A stretch of 5,910 bases of DNA from Candidatus Thiodiazotropha sp. (ex Gloverina cf. vestifex). Its GTDB lineage: Bacteria; Pseudomonadota; Gammaproteobacteria; Chromatiales; Chromatiaceae. The notes under the pieces are model-generated. The model ran no database searches. It was not told where the DNA came from and worked only from the letters and a program-made list of their open reading frames with translations. Shown here piece by piece: positions 5,664 to 5,910 of the stretch; within the stretch, counting starts at the first letter, position 1, and each line of letters begins with the position of its first letter. The stretch is taken from assembly GCA_025656435.1 (NCBI GenBank), contig JAHXHT010000149.1, positions 1-5,910 on the forward strand, read 5' to 3'. The translations under genes were made by a program, and so were the position numbers.

Positions 5664-5910
5664 GCATCTAAAAAAACAGCAATTTAAATCTGTTGTATGG
5701 CATTCCGTTATTCATTTCACGACAAAGATCATACCTATCCACTGGTCGTGATCACCGTTGTATGGTGAACTGGTAGCCCAGTAGTGAACATGACCTATTG
5801 AAGTGCTGGGTGAATAAACAAGGGTCTTAGGAAGTTAAGCATCTATTAACAGGTGCTAAGCTTCAGAAATGATTAGTAAAAATAGGTATTACAAGCGTTC
5901 CCGAATCACA
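5664..5910. other. Gene-free right end with short repeats
   Basis: No reading frame of convincing length or composition was found on either strand. The stretch holds a nine-base direct repeat GTTGTATGG (5692-5700 and 5757-5765), an eight-base palindrome GTGATCAC (5748-5755), and a weak hairpin around 5837-5858. It may be the upstream region of a gene beyond the window or decayed sequence. Nothing more specific can be supported. Confidence 0.4.

Noticed and set aside
5396..5667. Minus-strand frames in the right-hand gene-free region
   Set aside because: The plus-strand pieces have signal-peptide and protein-like composition plus Shine-Dalgarno and terminator, while the minus-strand frames are Cys/Ser/Pro-rich without supporting signals.

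Overview
The window reads as chromosomal DNA of a gammaproteobacterium. Rho, thioredoxin and the MlaF/MlaE proteins align almost without gaps, from memory, with their E. coli counterparts, and the trxA-rho order is the classical enteric one. Finer placement (for example a sulfur-oxidising Chromatiales-like lineage) is only a guess. No mobile element, tRNA, rRNA or CRISPR array was seen.

Left edge (1-584): the C-terminal end of an Asp/Thr/Ser-rich protein resembling an extracellular Ig-like (Big/invasin-type) repeat domain. It is mostly AT-rich and closed by an intrinsic terminator. Positions 585-797 are non-coding and hold an 11-bp imperfect inverted repeat and a good sigma70-type promoter candidate.

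Core (798-3187): a tightly packed, translationally coupled mlaF-mlaE-mlaD-mlaB operon. It encodes the inner-membrane ABC complex for phospholipid traffic between the inner and outer membranes (ATPase, permease, MCE ring, STAS subunit). The gene for the periplasmic carrier MlaC, usually between mlaD and mlaB, is missing.

Right of centre (3188-5207): a 208-bp spacer with a possible promoter, then trxA (thioredoxin 1), then a 170-bp spacer leading into rho. That spacer is strikingly C-rich and G-poor, which is the signature of a Rho-utilisation (rut) site and suggests autogenous control of rho. The rho gene itself ends at a strong intrinsic terminator.

Right end (5208-5910): no intact gene. Positions 5295-5596 carry the remains of a small secreted-protein gene: Shine-Dalgarno and signal peptide are recognisable, but there is a lost start codon, an in-frame TGA and a frameshift. 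It is followed by its own apparently intact intrinsic terminator. The last ~250 bases hold only short repeats.
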